Shown here in pieces: positions 17,967 to 26,608 of a stretch of DNA of 64,000 nucleotides. A program made the position numbers and the translations under genes. Positions within the stretch are counted from its first letter, which is position 1, and every line of letters begins with the position of its first letter. The notes below the pieces were generated by a model. That model saw only the letters and a list, made by a program, of their open reading frames with translations. It was not told the origin of the DNA and ran no database searches. Origin of the DNA: Salinicoccus albus DSM 19776 (GTDB lineage Bacteria > Bacillota > Bacilli > Staphylococcales > Salinicoccaceae); contig NZ_ARQJ01000018.1 in the NCBI RefSeq assembly GCF_000385175.1, positions 1 to 64,000 on the forward strand. Reading direction: 5' to 3'.

Positions 17967-18489
17967 TCAGACACCGGTCAGCGAATCACGGATTTCGACA
18001 AATGCCGGTTTCTTCGATCACATGCTGACACTTCTCTCCTTCCATTCCGGGCTCTGGCTGAATGTGGATGCAGATGGAGATAATCAAGTCGATGACCACC
18101 ATACTGTGGAAGACACCGGCATTATCCTCGGACAGCTGATCAGGGAACTTTACACGGACAAAACCGCCTATCGGCGTTATGGCACCGCATATATTCCAAT
18201 GGACGAATCACTGGCGCGGACCGTGCTTGACCTGTCCGGCCGGCCGCATTTAAATTTCCAGGCAGATTTCTCCAAGGAAAAGGCGGGGACTTTCGACACA
18301 GAACTCGTTGAAGAATTTTTCAATGCAGTGAGCATGAACGCCCGTATGACACTCCATATCGACCTGCTTAAAGGCGGCAATACACACCATGAGATCGAAG
18401 CGGTATTCAAAGCATTTGCGAGAAGTTTGAAGGAGGCGCTTCAACCGGCCGATACCGGTATCCCGTCATCAAAAGGGGTCATCGAATGA
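17911..18489 (+). CDS. hisB: Imidazoleglycerol-phosphate dehydratase
   Basis: 192 aa, the monofunctional dehydratase without the phosphatase domain of E. coli. Manganese-ligand motifs DHHTVED (62-68) and THHEIE (158-163) are both intact. The start at 17911 has GGAG upstream inside hisC; a start 6 codons earlier is open but has no site. It overlaps hisH by 4 bp. Histidinol-phosphate phosphatase is not encoded in this operon; the phosphoesterase at 13.0 kb is not of an established HisN/HisK type. Confidence 0.96.
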   Translation: MIQKERSTKETKISISLDDQTPVSESRISTNAGFFDHMLTLLSFHSGLWLNVDADGDNQVDDHHTVEDTGIILGQLIRELYTDKTAYRRYGTAYIPMDESLARTVLDLSGRPHLNFQADFSKEKAGTFDTELVEEFFNAVSMNARMTLHIDLLKGGNTHHEIEAVFKAFARSLKEALQPADTGIPSSKGVIE

Positions 18490-19094
18490 TCGGTATCATC
18501 GACTATTCCCTGGGAAATATACAGAATATCAAAAATGCACTCGAGAAACTCGAAAAAGATTATATACTCACAAGTCACAGAGATGATCTTAAAAGATGTG
18601 ACACAATCATACTGCCCGGGGTCGGCCACTTCGGTGAAACGATGAAAAAGATTGAAGCGCTTGGTATAAAAGAAACACTCATCGAACTGGCCGGTTCCAA
18701 ACGCATGATCGGCATCTGCTTAGGCATGCAGCTTTTATTCGACACCAGCGAAGAAGGCAATGCTGAAGGATTAGGTATACTGAACGGGGAGGTCCATAAA
18801 ATAGTGACGCCGCTGCCCATCCCACACCTGGGGTGGAATACACTCAAGAGCAGCAGTGAATTTCTCAATGACAAAGATGTTTATTTCATACACAGTTTCA
18901 AAGTGAATAACACTCCGGATGTGATTGCCGTGAGCGAATATGGCACAAATATCCCAGCGATTGTACAGAAAGGCAGCGTCATCGGTATCCAGTTCCATCC
19001 GGAAAAATCCGGTGAGACCGGACTCAAAATTTTAAAGCAGGCGATTGAAGGAGGGTTCCAGAATGAATATTATTCCGGCTATAGACATCATTGA
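18486..19094 (+). CDS. hisH: Imidazole glycerol phosphate synthase, glutaminase subunit
   Basis: 202 aa class I glutamine amidotransferase that supplies ammonia to HisF. Nucleophile Cys78 in GICLGMQ; His171 and Glu173 in FHPEKSG complete the triad. It overlaps hisB by 4 bp; hisA starts inside its last 32 bp. The oxyanion stretch reads PGVGHFGETM. Confidence 0.97.
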   Translation: MIGIIDYSLGNIQNIKNALEKLEKDYILTSHRDDLKRCDTIILPGVGHFGETMKKIEALGIKETLIELAGSKRMIGICLGMQLLFDTSEEGNAEGLGILNGEVHKIVTPLPIPHLGWNTLKSSSEFLNDKDVYFIHSFKVNNTPDVIAVSEYGTNIPAIVQKGSVIGIQFHPEKSGETGLKILKQAIEGGFQNEYYSGYRHH

Positions 19095-19764
19095 CGGCCA
19101 GAACGTGCGACTGAAACAGGGAAATTACGGCCAGAAGACAGCGATGAAAAGAACACCGGCAGAAGCGGTTAAGTTCTATTCCGGTTTTGAACAGGTGAAA
19201 CGCATCCATATCGTAGACCTTATGGGTGCTTTAAGACAGGATGCACAGGAAACGACTGTTGTCGAAACGTTGAAAGCCTTAACCGATCTCCCCCTTCAAA
19301 TTGGCGGCGGACTGAGAAGCATGGAGACAATCGCTCAGTACGATCATATGGGCATCGATTATTTCATCCTCGGCACGAGAGCAATACTCGATATCGAATG
19401 GCTGAAAGAAGCAGTCCGCCTTTATCCGGGCAGGATATTCGTCGGCACTGATGCCAGAGAAAATGACATTTATATCAACGGCTGGACCGAGAACAGTAAT
19501 ATTACGGTGGATGAATATATTGCGGCAATCGAAGACTTTGACATTGCAGGTATTATTTATACAGATATCAATAAAGATGGCATGAACCAGGGACCAAACT
19601 TCGAAAATACGAAACGCATCAATGAACTCACCCGCCACACAGTCATTGCCAGCGGCGGCGTCCGTGACGCACGGGACCTCCAGACGCTTAAGTCTTTCGG
19701 CATCGCTGACGCAATCGTTGGCAAAGCCAGCCACAATGATGAATTCTGGAGGGATATTAAATGA
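19063..19764 (+). CDS. hisA: ProFAR isomerase (HisA)
   Basis: 233 aa TIM barrel. Catalytic Asp8 (IPAIDI) and Asp130 (VGTDA) are present, as are the phosphate loops IGGGLRS and SGGVRD. The ATG at 19063 has GGAGGG upstream and gives the family N-terminus; an earlier in-frame start would add MKEGSR. It overlaps hisH by 32 bp and hisF by 4 bp. Confidence 0.96.
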   Translation: MNIIPAIDIIDGQNVRLKQGNYGQKTAMKRTPAEAVKFYSGFEQVKRIHIVDLMGALRQDAQETTVVETLKALTDLPLQIGGGLRSMETIAQYDHMGIDYFILGTRAILDIEWLKEAVRLYPGRIFVGTDARENDIYINGWTENSNITVDEYIAAIEDFDIAGIIYTDINKDGMNQGPNFENTKRINELTRHTVIASGGVRDARDLQTLKSFGIADAIVGKASHNDEFWRDIK

Positions 19765-20525
19765 TTAAAAAAAGAATCATTCCGTGCCTGGATGTTAAGG
19801 AAGGCCGCGTCGTCAAAGGCGTAAATTTCGTTGGTTTGAGAGATGTGGGCAATCCGGTGGAACTCGCCAAAAGATACAACGAAAGTGGTGCGGATGAACT
19901 CGTTTTCCTGGATATTTCCAAAACACAGGAAGGCCATGACTTGATGATCGATGTCATCCGAGACACCGCCAAAGCGCTGTTTATCCCACTGACAATCGGC
20001 GGTGGCATCGGTACTGTCGATGACATCAGGCAGCTGCTCGATGCCGGAGCGGATAAAGTCAGCATCAACTCGGCAGCGATTAAAAACCCGGAACTGATCA
20101 AAGAAGCTTCGGACATATTCGGCAGCCAGTGTATATGTGTCGCCGTCGATGTCAAATATGATGCGGCAGACGAAGACTACTATGTGTACACGCACGGCGG
20201 TACAAAGCAGACTGGTATTCAGGCGTTCAGCTGGGTGAAACAATGTGCTGATTACGGTGCAGGAGAACTGTTGATTACAAGCATGGATCATGATGGTGTC
20301 AAAGAGGGATTCGATGTAGAATTCCTGAAGGCGGCCAATCAACTCGTGAATATCCCGATCATCGCCAGCGGCGGTGCCGGTGAGTCGGGCCACTTTGTCG
20401 AACTCTTTAAAGAAACGGATGTCTCGGCAGGGCTTGCCGCTTCCATATTCCACAACCAGGAAGTGGAAATACAGGACTTAAAAGCCCGGCTTGAAGACTC
20501 AGGATTCGAGGTGAGACAGGGATGA
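19761..20525 (+). CDS. hisF: Imidazole glycerol phosphate synthase, cyclase subunit
   Basis: 254 aa TIM barrel partner of HisH. Catalytic Asp11 (PCLDV) and Asp130 (VAVDV) are present, with the phosphate loops IGGGIG and ASGGAGE. TGGAGGG precedes its ATG. It overlaps hisA and hisIE by 4 bp each, which fits translational coupling. Confidence 0.97.
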   Translation: MIKKRIIPCLDVKEGRVVKGVNFVGLRDVGNPVELAKRYNESGADELVFLDISKTQEGHDLMIDVIRDTAKALFIPLTIGGGIGTVDDIRQLLDAGADKVSINSAAIKNPELIKEASDIFGSQCICVAVDVKYDAADEDYYVYTHGGTKQTGIQAFSWVKQCADYGAGELLITSMDHDGVKEGFDVEFLKAANQLVNIPIIASGGAGESGHFVELFKETDVSAGLAASIFHNQEVEIQDLKARLEDSGFEVRQG

Positions 20526-21145
20526 AACCAGACTTTGAAAAAGGCGGCGGATTCATATCAGTCATCCTTCAGCATTACAGGACAAAGCAGGTATTGATGA
20601 ACGGTTTCATGAATGAAGAAGCATACGAGAAGACACTTGAAGACAGAGTCGTATGGTTTTATTCCAGAACGAAAGAGCGGCTGTGGAAAAAAGGAGAAAC
20701 AAGCGGCCACATCCAGGCCGTTAAAGAAATGGCACTCGACTGTGACCAGGATGCCCTCCTCATCCAGGTAGAGCCGCACGGCCCGACGTGCCATCTGGGT
20801 ACACAGAGCTGCTTTGAAGACGAAGACTTCAGTCTGCAGACACTCGAGAAAATTGTCGGTCAGAAAATCGATCACCCCCAGGAAGGATCGTATACAAAAT
20901 ATCTGGTTGAAGAAGGGCTCGACAAAATCCTTAAAAAGACCGGGGAGGAAATGACAGAAACCATCATCGCGGCAAAAAATGATGATAAGAAAGAAATCAT
21001 CGATGAAACCAGTGACCTCTTTTATCATCTGCTGGTACTGCTTAAAAATAAGGACATCACTTTGAAAGAAATCGAAGATAAGCTGAAAGAACGGCACGGT
21101 GAGAATTTATCATATAAAGTGAGAAGCGAAATTGAAGAATGGTAG
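20522..21145 (+). CDS. hisIE: Bifunctional phosphoribosyl-AMP cyclohydrolase / phosphoribosyl-ATP pyrophosphatase
   Basis: 207 aa fusion. The N-terminal HisI part (about 1-110) has WKKGETSGH, the metal aspartates in DCDQDA and the cysteines in GPTCH and SCF. The C-terminal HisE part (about 115-205) has KKTGEEMTETIIAA and EIIDETSDLFYH acidic metal motifs. It performs steps 2 and 3 and ends the operon before a terminator. Confidence 0.97.
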   Translation: MKPDFEKGGGFISVILQHYRTKQVLMNGFMNEEAYEKTLEDRVVWFYSRTKERLWKKGETSGHIQAVKEMALDCDQDALLIQVEPHGPTCHLGTQSCFEDEDFSLQTLEKIVGQKIDHPQEGSYTKYLVEEGLDKILKKTGEEMTETIIAAKNDDKKEIIDETSDLFYHLLVLLKNKDITLKEIEDKLKERHGENLSYKVRSEIEEW

Positions 21146-21154
21146 ACAGCGTTG

Positions 21155-21190
21155 AGACCGGTCAAATCAAATTGAGCCGGTCTTTTTATT
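21155..21190 (+). terminator. Terminator of his operon
   Basis: Hairpin AGACCGG/CCGGTCT (21155-21161 with 21177-21183) with an inner CAA/TTG, then TTTTTATT. Confidence 0.85.
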
Positions 21191-21281
21191 ATAGATCATC
21201 CGTGTTTTCTTGGAATGCTTCTCATGCCCCGTCCGTCGCTCAAACGCATGTAAAGATCGAAAACTCTGCGCCGGCACACCC
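21191..21281 (-). other. Unexplained intergenic stretch between two terminators
   Basis: About 90 bp lie between the his terminator and the citMHS terminator, more GC-rich than other spacers here. Read on the minus strand one frame gives about 28 codons ending in a stop, including VFDLYMRLSDGRGMRSIP. There is no start, ribosome site or promoter. It could be an interspersed repeat or a gene relic. I do not recognise it. Confidence 0.35.
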
Positions 21282-21316
21282 AAAAAATCACCCCTCAGAC
21301 AACTGAGGGGTGATTT
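21282..21316 (-). terminator. Terminator of citMHS gene
   Basis: 14-bp arms AAATCACCCCTCAG and complement with a 4-nt loop; six T residues follow on the minus strand. Confidence 0.9.
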
Positions 21317-21333
21317 GCAAGTAAAGTATAATT

Positions 21334-22644
21334 TTAGATGATTCCCAGCAGATATGCTGCAAGCATCACGAGTAAACTGAATCCCCAGACCCAGAATATC
21401 GCGTATTTGATATAACGTCCCATATCGATGCCTGCCAGTCCGACTGCAAGCCAGAGTGCAGGCGAGAATGGACTGATGAATGTACCGATGATGTTACCGA
21501 TCATCATCGAATATGCTGTGGTGATACTGTCTACCCCATAGCCGGAAACAATTTCATCAACGACTGGCAGCATCGCGAAATAATACGCATCTGTGTTGAA
21601 TACAAGCTCGAGCGGCGCCCCGAATATACCGATGATATAATGCAGATACGGCACTACAAATGCAGGCAGTATATAAACAATATCTTCGGCCAGTGCTTCG
21701 AGCATGCCGCTGTTTTCGAGAATACCAAGGAATGACCCGGCAGCAAGTATAATGGCCGCCATCATCAGCGCGCTTGGCGCGTGCGCCCGAATTCTGCCCA
21801 TCTGGTCGTCCATGTTTCTGTAGTTGATCGGCAGGGCAATACTCAAGGCAAGCATGAAGACGAGCCCTGCAGACAACAGGCCAGACATCAGTACTGCAAT
21901 GACAGCAAGTGTAATGATGAGGTTGAACCATAACAGCTTCGGCCGCCTCAGATCGGACTGCTCACCATTCTCATCCGCCTGCAGCTCCTCAAAGTCAATA
22001 TTGGCATCAGTAATCAGCAGATTATTTCTGCTCAGACGTCTCTTCTCAAGGTATCCGATGAATGCAGCGGCTGCAATGAGCATGATGAGCGATACGATTT
22101 GTAATGGAATCAGCGGCTGCCAAAGTGCGGAAGGATCTTCTCCAAGTACTGCGGCAGTACGGCCAAGCGGTCCGCCCCATGGCACCATGTTCATGATACT
22201 GGCACTGATGCCGATCAGCATGACAAGCAGGTAGGGGCTCATATTCAATTTTTTATACAGCGGCAGCAATGCCGGTATCGTAATCAGGAATGTAGAGGCA
22301 CCTGAACCGTCCAGATGCGCAATTGCACCGATAATAACGGTCGATATCGCAATAAGTATAACGTTCCCTCTTGATAGTCTGACCATCCTGCTGATTATCG
22401 GATTGAACAGCCCGGCATCCGACATCACTCCAAAGAACAGTATCGCAAAGACAAACATGATAACAACATTTATTACAGAATTAATACCTTCATTAAAAAA
22501 TTCAGTAATCTCTCCCAATCCAAAACCGGCAACAAGTGCGCCGATAAACGGGATGATGACCAGTGCCACAATCGGATTGAGTTTTCTTGTAATTAAAAGT
22601 GTAACAATCGCTACTATAGTCAATAAGCCAATAATACTTAACAT
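21334..22644 (-). CDS. CitMHS family citrate:cation symporter
   Basis: 436 aa, 11-12 hydrophobic segments, of the CitM/CitH family that takes up divalent metal-citrate complexes with protons. HLDGSGASTFLITIPALLP and NMVPWGGPLGR are typical. An AAGGAGA site precedes the ATG. Metal preference cannot be read from sequence. A cre site 77-92 bp upstream indicates repression by CcpA. It is a single gene. Confidence 0.9.
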   Translation of the reverse strand: MLSIIGLLTIVAIVTLLITRKLNPIVALVIIPFIGALVAGFGLGEITEFFNEGINSVINVVIMFVFAILFFGVMSDAGLFNPIISRMVRLSRGNVILIAISTVIIGAIAHLDGSGASTFLITIPALLPLYKKLNMSPYLLVMLIGISASIMNMVPWGGPLGRTAAVLGEDPSALWQPLIPLQIVSLIMLIAAAAFIGYLEKRRLSRNNLLITDANIDFEELQADENGEQSDLRRPKLLWFNLIITLAVIAVLMSGLLSAGLVFMLALSIALPINYRNMDDQMGRIRAHAPSALMMAAIILAAGSFLGILENSGMLEALAEDIVYILPAFVVPYLHYIIGIFGAPLELVFNTDAYYFAMLPVVDEIVSGYGVDSITTAYSMMIGNIIGTFISPFSPALWLAVGLAGIDMGRYIKYAIFWVWGFSLLVMLAAYLLGII

Positions 22645-22721
22645 CTCTGATCTCCTTGTGCAAAATTCCCCTGAGCAAACCGTATGAATCCGTCAATTGA
22701 AGCAATTATCTAAAATGATTA

Positions 22722-22736
22722 AGTAACCGCTTTCAT
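22722..22736 (-). promoter_or_regulatory. cre (CcpA) site upstream of citMHS
   Basis: Minus strand ATGAAAGCGGTTACT fits every fixed position of the cre consensus WTGNAANCGNWNNCW. Catabolite repression of citrate uptake by CcpA is known for Bacillus citM. Confidence 0.8.
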
Positions 22737-22939
22737 TTGAAATGATAAAATCTCCCATAAAATCACTGAATAGAATTAGTATAATAGTTAAATTAATATA
22801 ATAAAAGTCTTGAAATTTTATTAAAAATACTGTAGCTGTTAATTTATTTCTTTGTAATTATTACACACTCCCGCCGTCATATTATCTTGTGCGGCACGCA
22901 AAAATATTTATCGTGCGTATTAGAAATTTCCGCCCCGTC

Positions 22940-22969
22940 TTGACATGGATATAAAAAATAGCCTATAAT
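22940..22969 (+). promoter_or_regulatory. Sigma-A promoter of NitT/TauT-type ABC operon
   Basis: Consensus -35 TTGACA (22940-22945), 18-bp spacer, consensus -10 TATAAT (22964-22969), about 35 bp before the ATG. Confidence 0.85.
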
Positions 22970-23007
22970 CCATATATATTTAGTATGATTTTAGGCAGGT
23001 GAAGCAG

Positions 23008-23850
23008 ATGAAAGTGCACTTAGACCAGGTAAACAAATCTTTTTTCAAAGGAAAAGATGACAAGCTTCACGTTCTTGATAATATTGACTTCGAGATTCAG
23101 GAAGGCGAATTCGTATCATTGATCGGCCCTTCAGGCTGTGGCAAATCAACAATCCTTAAGCTGATTGCCGGCCTTGATGCGCCCAGTTCTGGAGAAGTGA
23201 AAGTCAACGACGCTGTTGTGAAAGGTCCCGGAAATGACAGAGTCGTAGTATTCCAGGAAGGGGGCCTTTTCCCGTGGATGACCGTCCTTGAAAATGTCAC
23301 ATATGGTCTGCATTTAAAAGGAAGCAGCAAGCAGGCAGCACATGACAAAGCAATGGAAGGACTCAGAATGGTCCACCTCGGAAACTTTACCGATGCGCAC
23401 CCCCACGAGCTCTCAGGCGGGATGAAGCAACGCGTGGCTATTGCAAGATCGCTGGTCATGGACCCGGATGTGCTGTTGATGGATGAACCATTTGCCGCAC
23501 TCGATGAACAGACACGCCTTGTCTTACATAAGGAACTGCAGCATATCTGGGCCCAGACCGGCAAAACCATCCTGTTCATCACTCACAATATCAGGGAGGC
23601 ACTCACCCTGTCAGACCGAGTACTCCTGATGAGCACACGGCCGGGCGCCGTCAAACAGCAGTATGAAGTGCAGGCAGCCCGGCCAAGAGATCCATCTGAC
23701 AGCGTGATTGTTGATCTGGAAAAACAGGTCATGGCTGAATTGGAAGAAGAGATGGAAAAAGTACTGAAGGAGGAATTTGGCGATGACTACAATCTTGAGA
23801 AGAGTCACGTTCGTGATGGTGATCGTAGCGATATGGGAAGTCATATCTAA
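23008..23850 (+). CDS. ABC transporter ATPase, NitT/TauT (SsuB-like) family
   Basis: 280 aa. Walker A GPSGCGKST, the VVFQEGGLFPW Q-loop typical of sulfonate/taurine/nitrate-type ATPases, signature LSGGMKQR and Walker B VLLMDEPFAALDE are intact. The ATG at 23008 has AGGTGA at good spacing; a GTG nine bases earlier is also open. Its 3' end overlaps the permease gene by 68 bp, giving a poorly conserved tail of about 22 residues. It forms an operon with the permease and binding lipoprotein that follow. Confidence 0.93.
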   Translation: MKVHLDQVNKSFFKGKDDKLHVLDNIDFEIQEGEFVSLIGPSGCGKSTILKLIAGLDAPSSGEVKVNDAVVKGPGNDRVVVFQEGGLFPWMTVLENVTYGLHLKGSSKQAAHDKAMEGLRMVHLGNFTDAHPHELSGGMKQRVAIARSLVMDPDVLLMDEPFAALDEQTRLVLHKELQHIWAQTGKTILFITHNIREALTLSDRVLLMSTRPGAVKQQYEVQAARPRDPSDSVIVDLEKQVMAELEEEMEKVLKEEFGDDYNLEKSHVRDGDRSDMGSHI

Positions 23851-24562
23851 ACTCGGGTTCTTCCCTGTTTTCATGTTCCCACCTCTGTTCATACCGAGTG
23901 AAGGGGGCGGTGTGACAGTGATGAGCACGCTGATCAGCGGTATCCTTTCAGGTGAGATACTGAGTGCAACCGGTGTTACACTGGTCCGTCTCCTCATCGG
24001 GTTTTCAATCGCTATTGTACTCGGTCTGACATTCGGATTCCTGATCGCCCGCTATAAAATCGTTGATGATACGCTCGGTTTTTTCGTCACTGCACTGCAG
24101 TCTATCCCAAGCATCGTCTGGTTCCCGCTCGCAATCGTGTGGTTCGGGCTTGGCAACGCAGCAATTTTATTCATCGTAGCGATCGGGGCGACATGGACGA
24201 TGACAGTGAACTCCAGCGCCGGTTTTAAAAATGTACCCAGTATCTATATCGATGCGGCCAAAACGCTGGGATCCTCCGGCACACATTTACTTAGAACCAT
24301 CATTCTGCCGGCATCGGTCCCGCATATCATATCAGGACTCCGTGTTGCATGGGCGTTCGCATGGCGCGCAATCATGGCGGGGGAACTGCTCGGTTCAGCA
24401 GGCGGGCTCGGCTATCTGCTGGATCTCGGACGTTCCACCCAGGCGATGGATCTGGTACTGTCAATCATGATCCTCATTGGTGTGATCGGCACGATTATCG
24501 ATAACCAGGTGTTCCTGCGCATGGAAAAGACCGTTGCCAGAAAATGGGGACTTAAAGCATAA
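23783..24562 (+). CDS. ABC transporter permease, NitT/TauT family
   Basis: 259 aa with about six membrane segments. The EAA-like cytoplasmic loop is around DAAKTLGSSGTHLLRTIILP. The ATG at 23783 has AAGGAGG upstream; the TTG two codons earlier is too close to it. It overlaps the ATPase gene by 68 bp and is followed after 18 bp by the binding protein. The family imports sulfonates, taurine, nitrate or pyrimidine precursors; the substrate here is open. Confidence 0.92.
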   Translation: MTTILRRVTFVMVIVAIWEVISKLGFFPVFMFPPLFIPSEGGGVTVMSTLISGILSGEILSATGVTLVRLLIGFSIAIVLGLTFGFLIARYKIVDDTLGFFVTALQSIPSIVWFPLAIVWFGLGNAAILFIVAIGATWTMTVNSSAGFKNVPSIYIDAAKTLGSSGTHLLRTIILPASVPHIISGLRVAWAFAWRAIMAGELLGSAGGLGYLLDLGRSTQAMDLVLSIMILIGVIGTIIDNQVFLRMEKTVARKWGLKA

Positions 24563-24580
24563 AATGAAAGGATCGTTCAT

Positions 24581-25567
24581 ATGAAAAAAACACTGATTGG
24601 CTTTTTAGGTTTACTGACTCTGATCATCGCCGGCTGCGGCGCTGATGCTGAAGAGAGCGCTGATGAAGTGCGCATCGGCTACTTCCCTAACTTCACACAT
24701 ATTACGACAATTGTTGCCCTGGAAAATGGCTACTTCCAGGAAGAATTCGGTGAAGATATTTCCATCGATACAATGACTTTCCCCAACGGCAGTGCATTCA
24801 TGGAAGCCATGTCCACAGATGAGTTTGATGTTGGCACCGTAGGGCCGTCACCGACGACAAATACATATCTGAGAAATCCGGCCCATGAAATCATCGCCGG
24901 CGCTGTAAATGGCGGTGCCGTACTTGCCGCAGCAGAGCATTCGGATCTGAACAGCGTTGAGGATCTTTCAGGCTCCAGTATTGCCATCCCAACAATCGGC
25001 TCCACCCAGGATATTATGCTGCGCAAAGTGTTGAATGACGCCGGCATCGCTGCCGATGATGTCGAAATGGTACCGCAGGCACCGGCTGACACTTCAACCC
25101 TCTTCCTTCAGGAAGACGTGGATGCTGCAGCTACACAGGAACCATGGGGTGTGTTTTTAGAGAATCAGGCAAATGCCGATATCCTGCTGGATGAAGAAGA
25201 ATTTGCCTGGGGCACGGAATCCACAACGACGGTCGTTAGCGCACGCCAGGACTTTACAGATGCTAATCCTGAACTGACTGAAGCGTATATCCGTGCGCAT
25301 ATGAGAGCAATTGAATATATTGAGCAGAACCAGGAAGACGCTGTTCAATTATTTGTCGATCATATCGCTGAAATCTCCGGTCAGGAACTGGACTTTGAAG
25401 AAACATTGGAAGCCAGCAGCCGCCTGAACCCTACTTATGAAATAAACGAAGAGGTCTTGCAGGAGATGGCAACCATCAGCAGCGAGGCAGAATATACACC
25501 TTCAGATGATATTGAAGGACTCGTCAATACGGAATTTCTGGATGCCGTAATGGAGTCACAGGAATAG
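24581..25567 (+). CDS. ABC transporter substrate-binding lipoprotein, NitT/TauT family
   Basis: 328 aa. Signal peptide with lipobox IIAGC (Cys19) for anchoring to the outer face of the membrane. The start of the mature domain, VRIGYFPNFTHITTIVALENGYF, matches SsuA/TauA-type binding proteins. The protein is strongly acidic, as is common for exposed proteins of halotolerant bacteria. Neighbouring pdxS makes a thiamine- or B6-related ligand conceivable, but there is no TPP riboswitch or linked enzyme to prove it. Confidence 0.92.
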   Translation: MKKTLIGFLGLLTLIIAGCGADAEESADEVRIGYFPNFTHITTIVALENGYFQEEFGEDISIDTMTFPNGSAFMEAMSTDEFDVGTVGPSPTTNTYLRNPAHEIIAGAVNGGAVLAAAEHSDLNSVEDLSGSSIAIPTIGSTQDIMLRKVLNDAGIAADDVEMVPQAPADTSTLFLQEDVDAAATQEPWGVFLENQANADILLDEEEFAWGTESTTTVVSARQDFTDANPELTEAYIRAHMRAIEYIEQNQEDAVQLFVDHIAEISGQELDFEETLEASSRLNPTYEINEEVLQEMATISSEAEYTPSDDIEGLVNTEFLDAVMESQE

Positions 25568-25610
25568 ATATATTTAAAACCCGCTCAAGTGAGCGGGTTT
25601 TAAATATATC
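25567..25610. terminator. Perfect 44-bp bidirectional terminator
   Basis: Two perfect 21-bp arms with a 2-nt centre (AG); the GC-rich core CCCGCTCA is flanked by A/T tracts. It begins at the last base of the binding-protein stop codon and separates it from the convergent pdxS. It works on either strand. Confidence 0.9.
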
Positions 25611-25624
25611 ATGCTGATCACTGT

Positions 25625-26509
25625 CTACCAGCCGCGATTCTGCATCCTTTCTTCCTGGGTCAGCCCGTTGATATCAAGCCCCTCCATTGCACTGCCGAGT
25701 TCTTTGGCAAGTTTACCGATCAATTCATAATCCTGATAATGTGCCGTTGCTTCAACAATCGCTTTTGCGAATGTTTCAGGGCTGTTGGATTTAAATACAC
25801 CGGAACCTACAAATACACCGTCTGCGCCGAGTTCCATCATCAGTGCTGCATCCTGGGGGGTCGCCACACCCCCGGCAGCAAAGTTAACGACAGGCAGTCT
25901 GCCCAGGCGTTTAATTTCTTTCAGGATTTCATAGGGGGCACCCTGTTCCTTTGCTTCGGTCATCAGCTCATCATCGTTCATTACAGCGACCTGACGCACC
26001 TGCTGGTTGACCTGTCTCATATGTCTGACCGCCTCTACAATATTGCCGGTGCCCGCCTCACCTTTGGTTCTGAGCATTGAAGCCCCTTCACCGATACGGC
26101 GGGCCGCTTCACCAATGTTGCGGCATCCGCATACAAACGGCACTGTATAGTCATCTTTTTTTAAATGGAATTCTTCATCAGCTGGTGTCAGCACCTCCGA
26201 TTCATCGATATAATCGACGCCCAGCGCTTCCAGCACTTTCGCTTCAGTAATATGACCAATACGGCTTTTAGCCATCACAGGGATGGAGACGGCATCCGTC
26301 ACCTCCTCAACGATGCCGGGATCGCATGCTCTGGCCACACCCCCGACGGCCCTGATATCGGAAGGTACACGCTCCAGAGCCATTACAGCCACTGCACCGG
26401 CCTCTTCTGCAATTTTAGCCTGTTCGGCATTGACAACATCCATGATCACACCTGTTTGAAAATCACTTTCCAAATTTTTGTTCCGGTTTATTTCTGTGCG
26501 TTTCATCAT
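25625..26509 (-). CDS. pdxS: Pyridoxal 5'-phosphate synthase, PdxS subunit
   Basis: 294 aa TIM barrel that makes PLP from ribose 5-phosphate, glyceraldehyde 3-phosphate and ammonia. Lys81 (VMAKSRIGH) forms the imine with the pentose, and the second lysine lies in RTKGEAGTG. Start: AAGGAG serves either of two adjacent ATGs (26509 or 26506). It is divergent from its regulator pdxR. The glutaminase pdxT, normally next to it, is absent from the whole window; a terminator and a foreign operon follow directly. Confidence 0.97.
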   Translation of the reverse strand: MMKRTEINRNKNLESDFQTGVIMDVVNAEQAKIAEEAGAVAVMALERVPSDIRAVGGVARACDPGIVEEVTDAVSIPVMAKSRIGHITEAKVLEALGVDYIDESEVLTPADEEFHLKKDDYTVPFVCGCRNIGEAARRIGEGASMLRTKGEAGTGNIVEAVRHMRQVNQQVRQVAVMNDDELMTEAKEQGAPYEILKEIKRLGRLPVVNFAAGGVATPQDAALMMELGADGVFVGSGVFKSNSPETFAKAIVEATAHYQDYELIGKLAKELGSAMEGLDINGLTQEERMQNRGW

Positions 26510-26608
26510 CTCGACTCCTTTTCAATATTGTGTTTATATTAAAATAGTATAAAATTAAATCTGGTCACTAAAAAGTATCAATTTGAAATAAATTGAGGAG
26601 GTCAGACG

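Larger units (their letters stand above)
22645..22998. other. Intergenic region between citMHS and ABC transporter genes
   Basis: Divergent 354-bp AT-rich spacer. It holds the citMHS ribosome site and cre site at its left end and the ABC promoter at its right. Between them are only AT-rich tracts and a weak GCACG...CGTGC inverted repeat (about 22894-22917). No gene, tRNA or riboswitch is seen. Confidence 0.6.

Noticed and set aside
19557-20453. 298-codon minus-strand open frame
   Set aside because: Antisense to hisA/hisF, no start signal, no recognisable motif.
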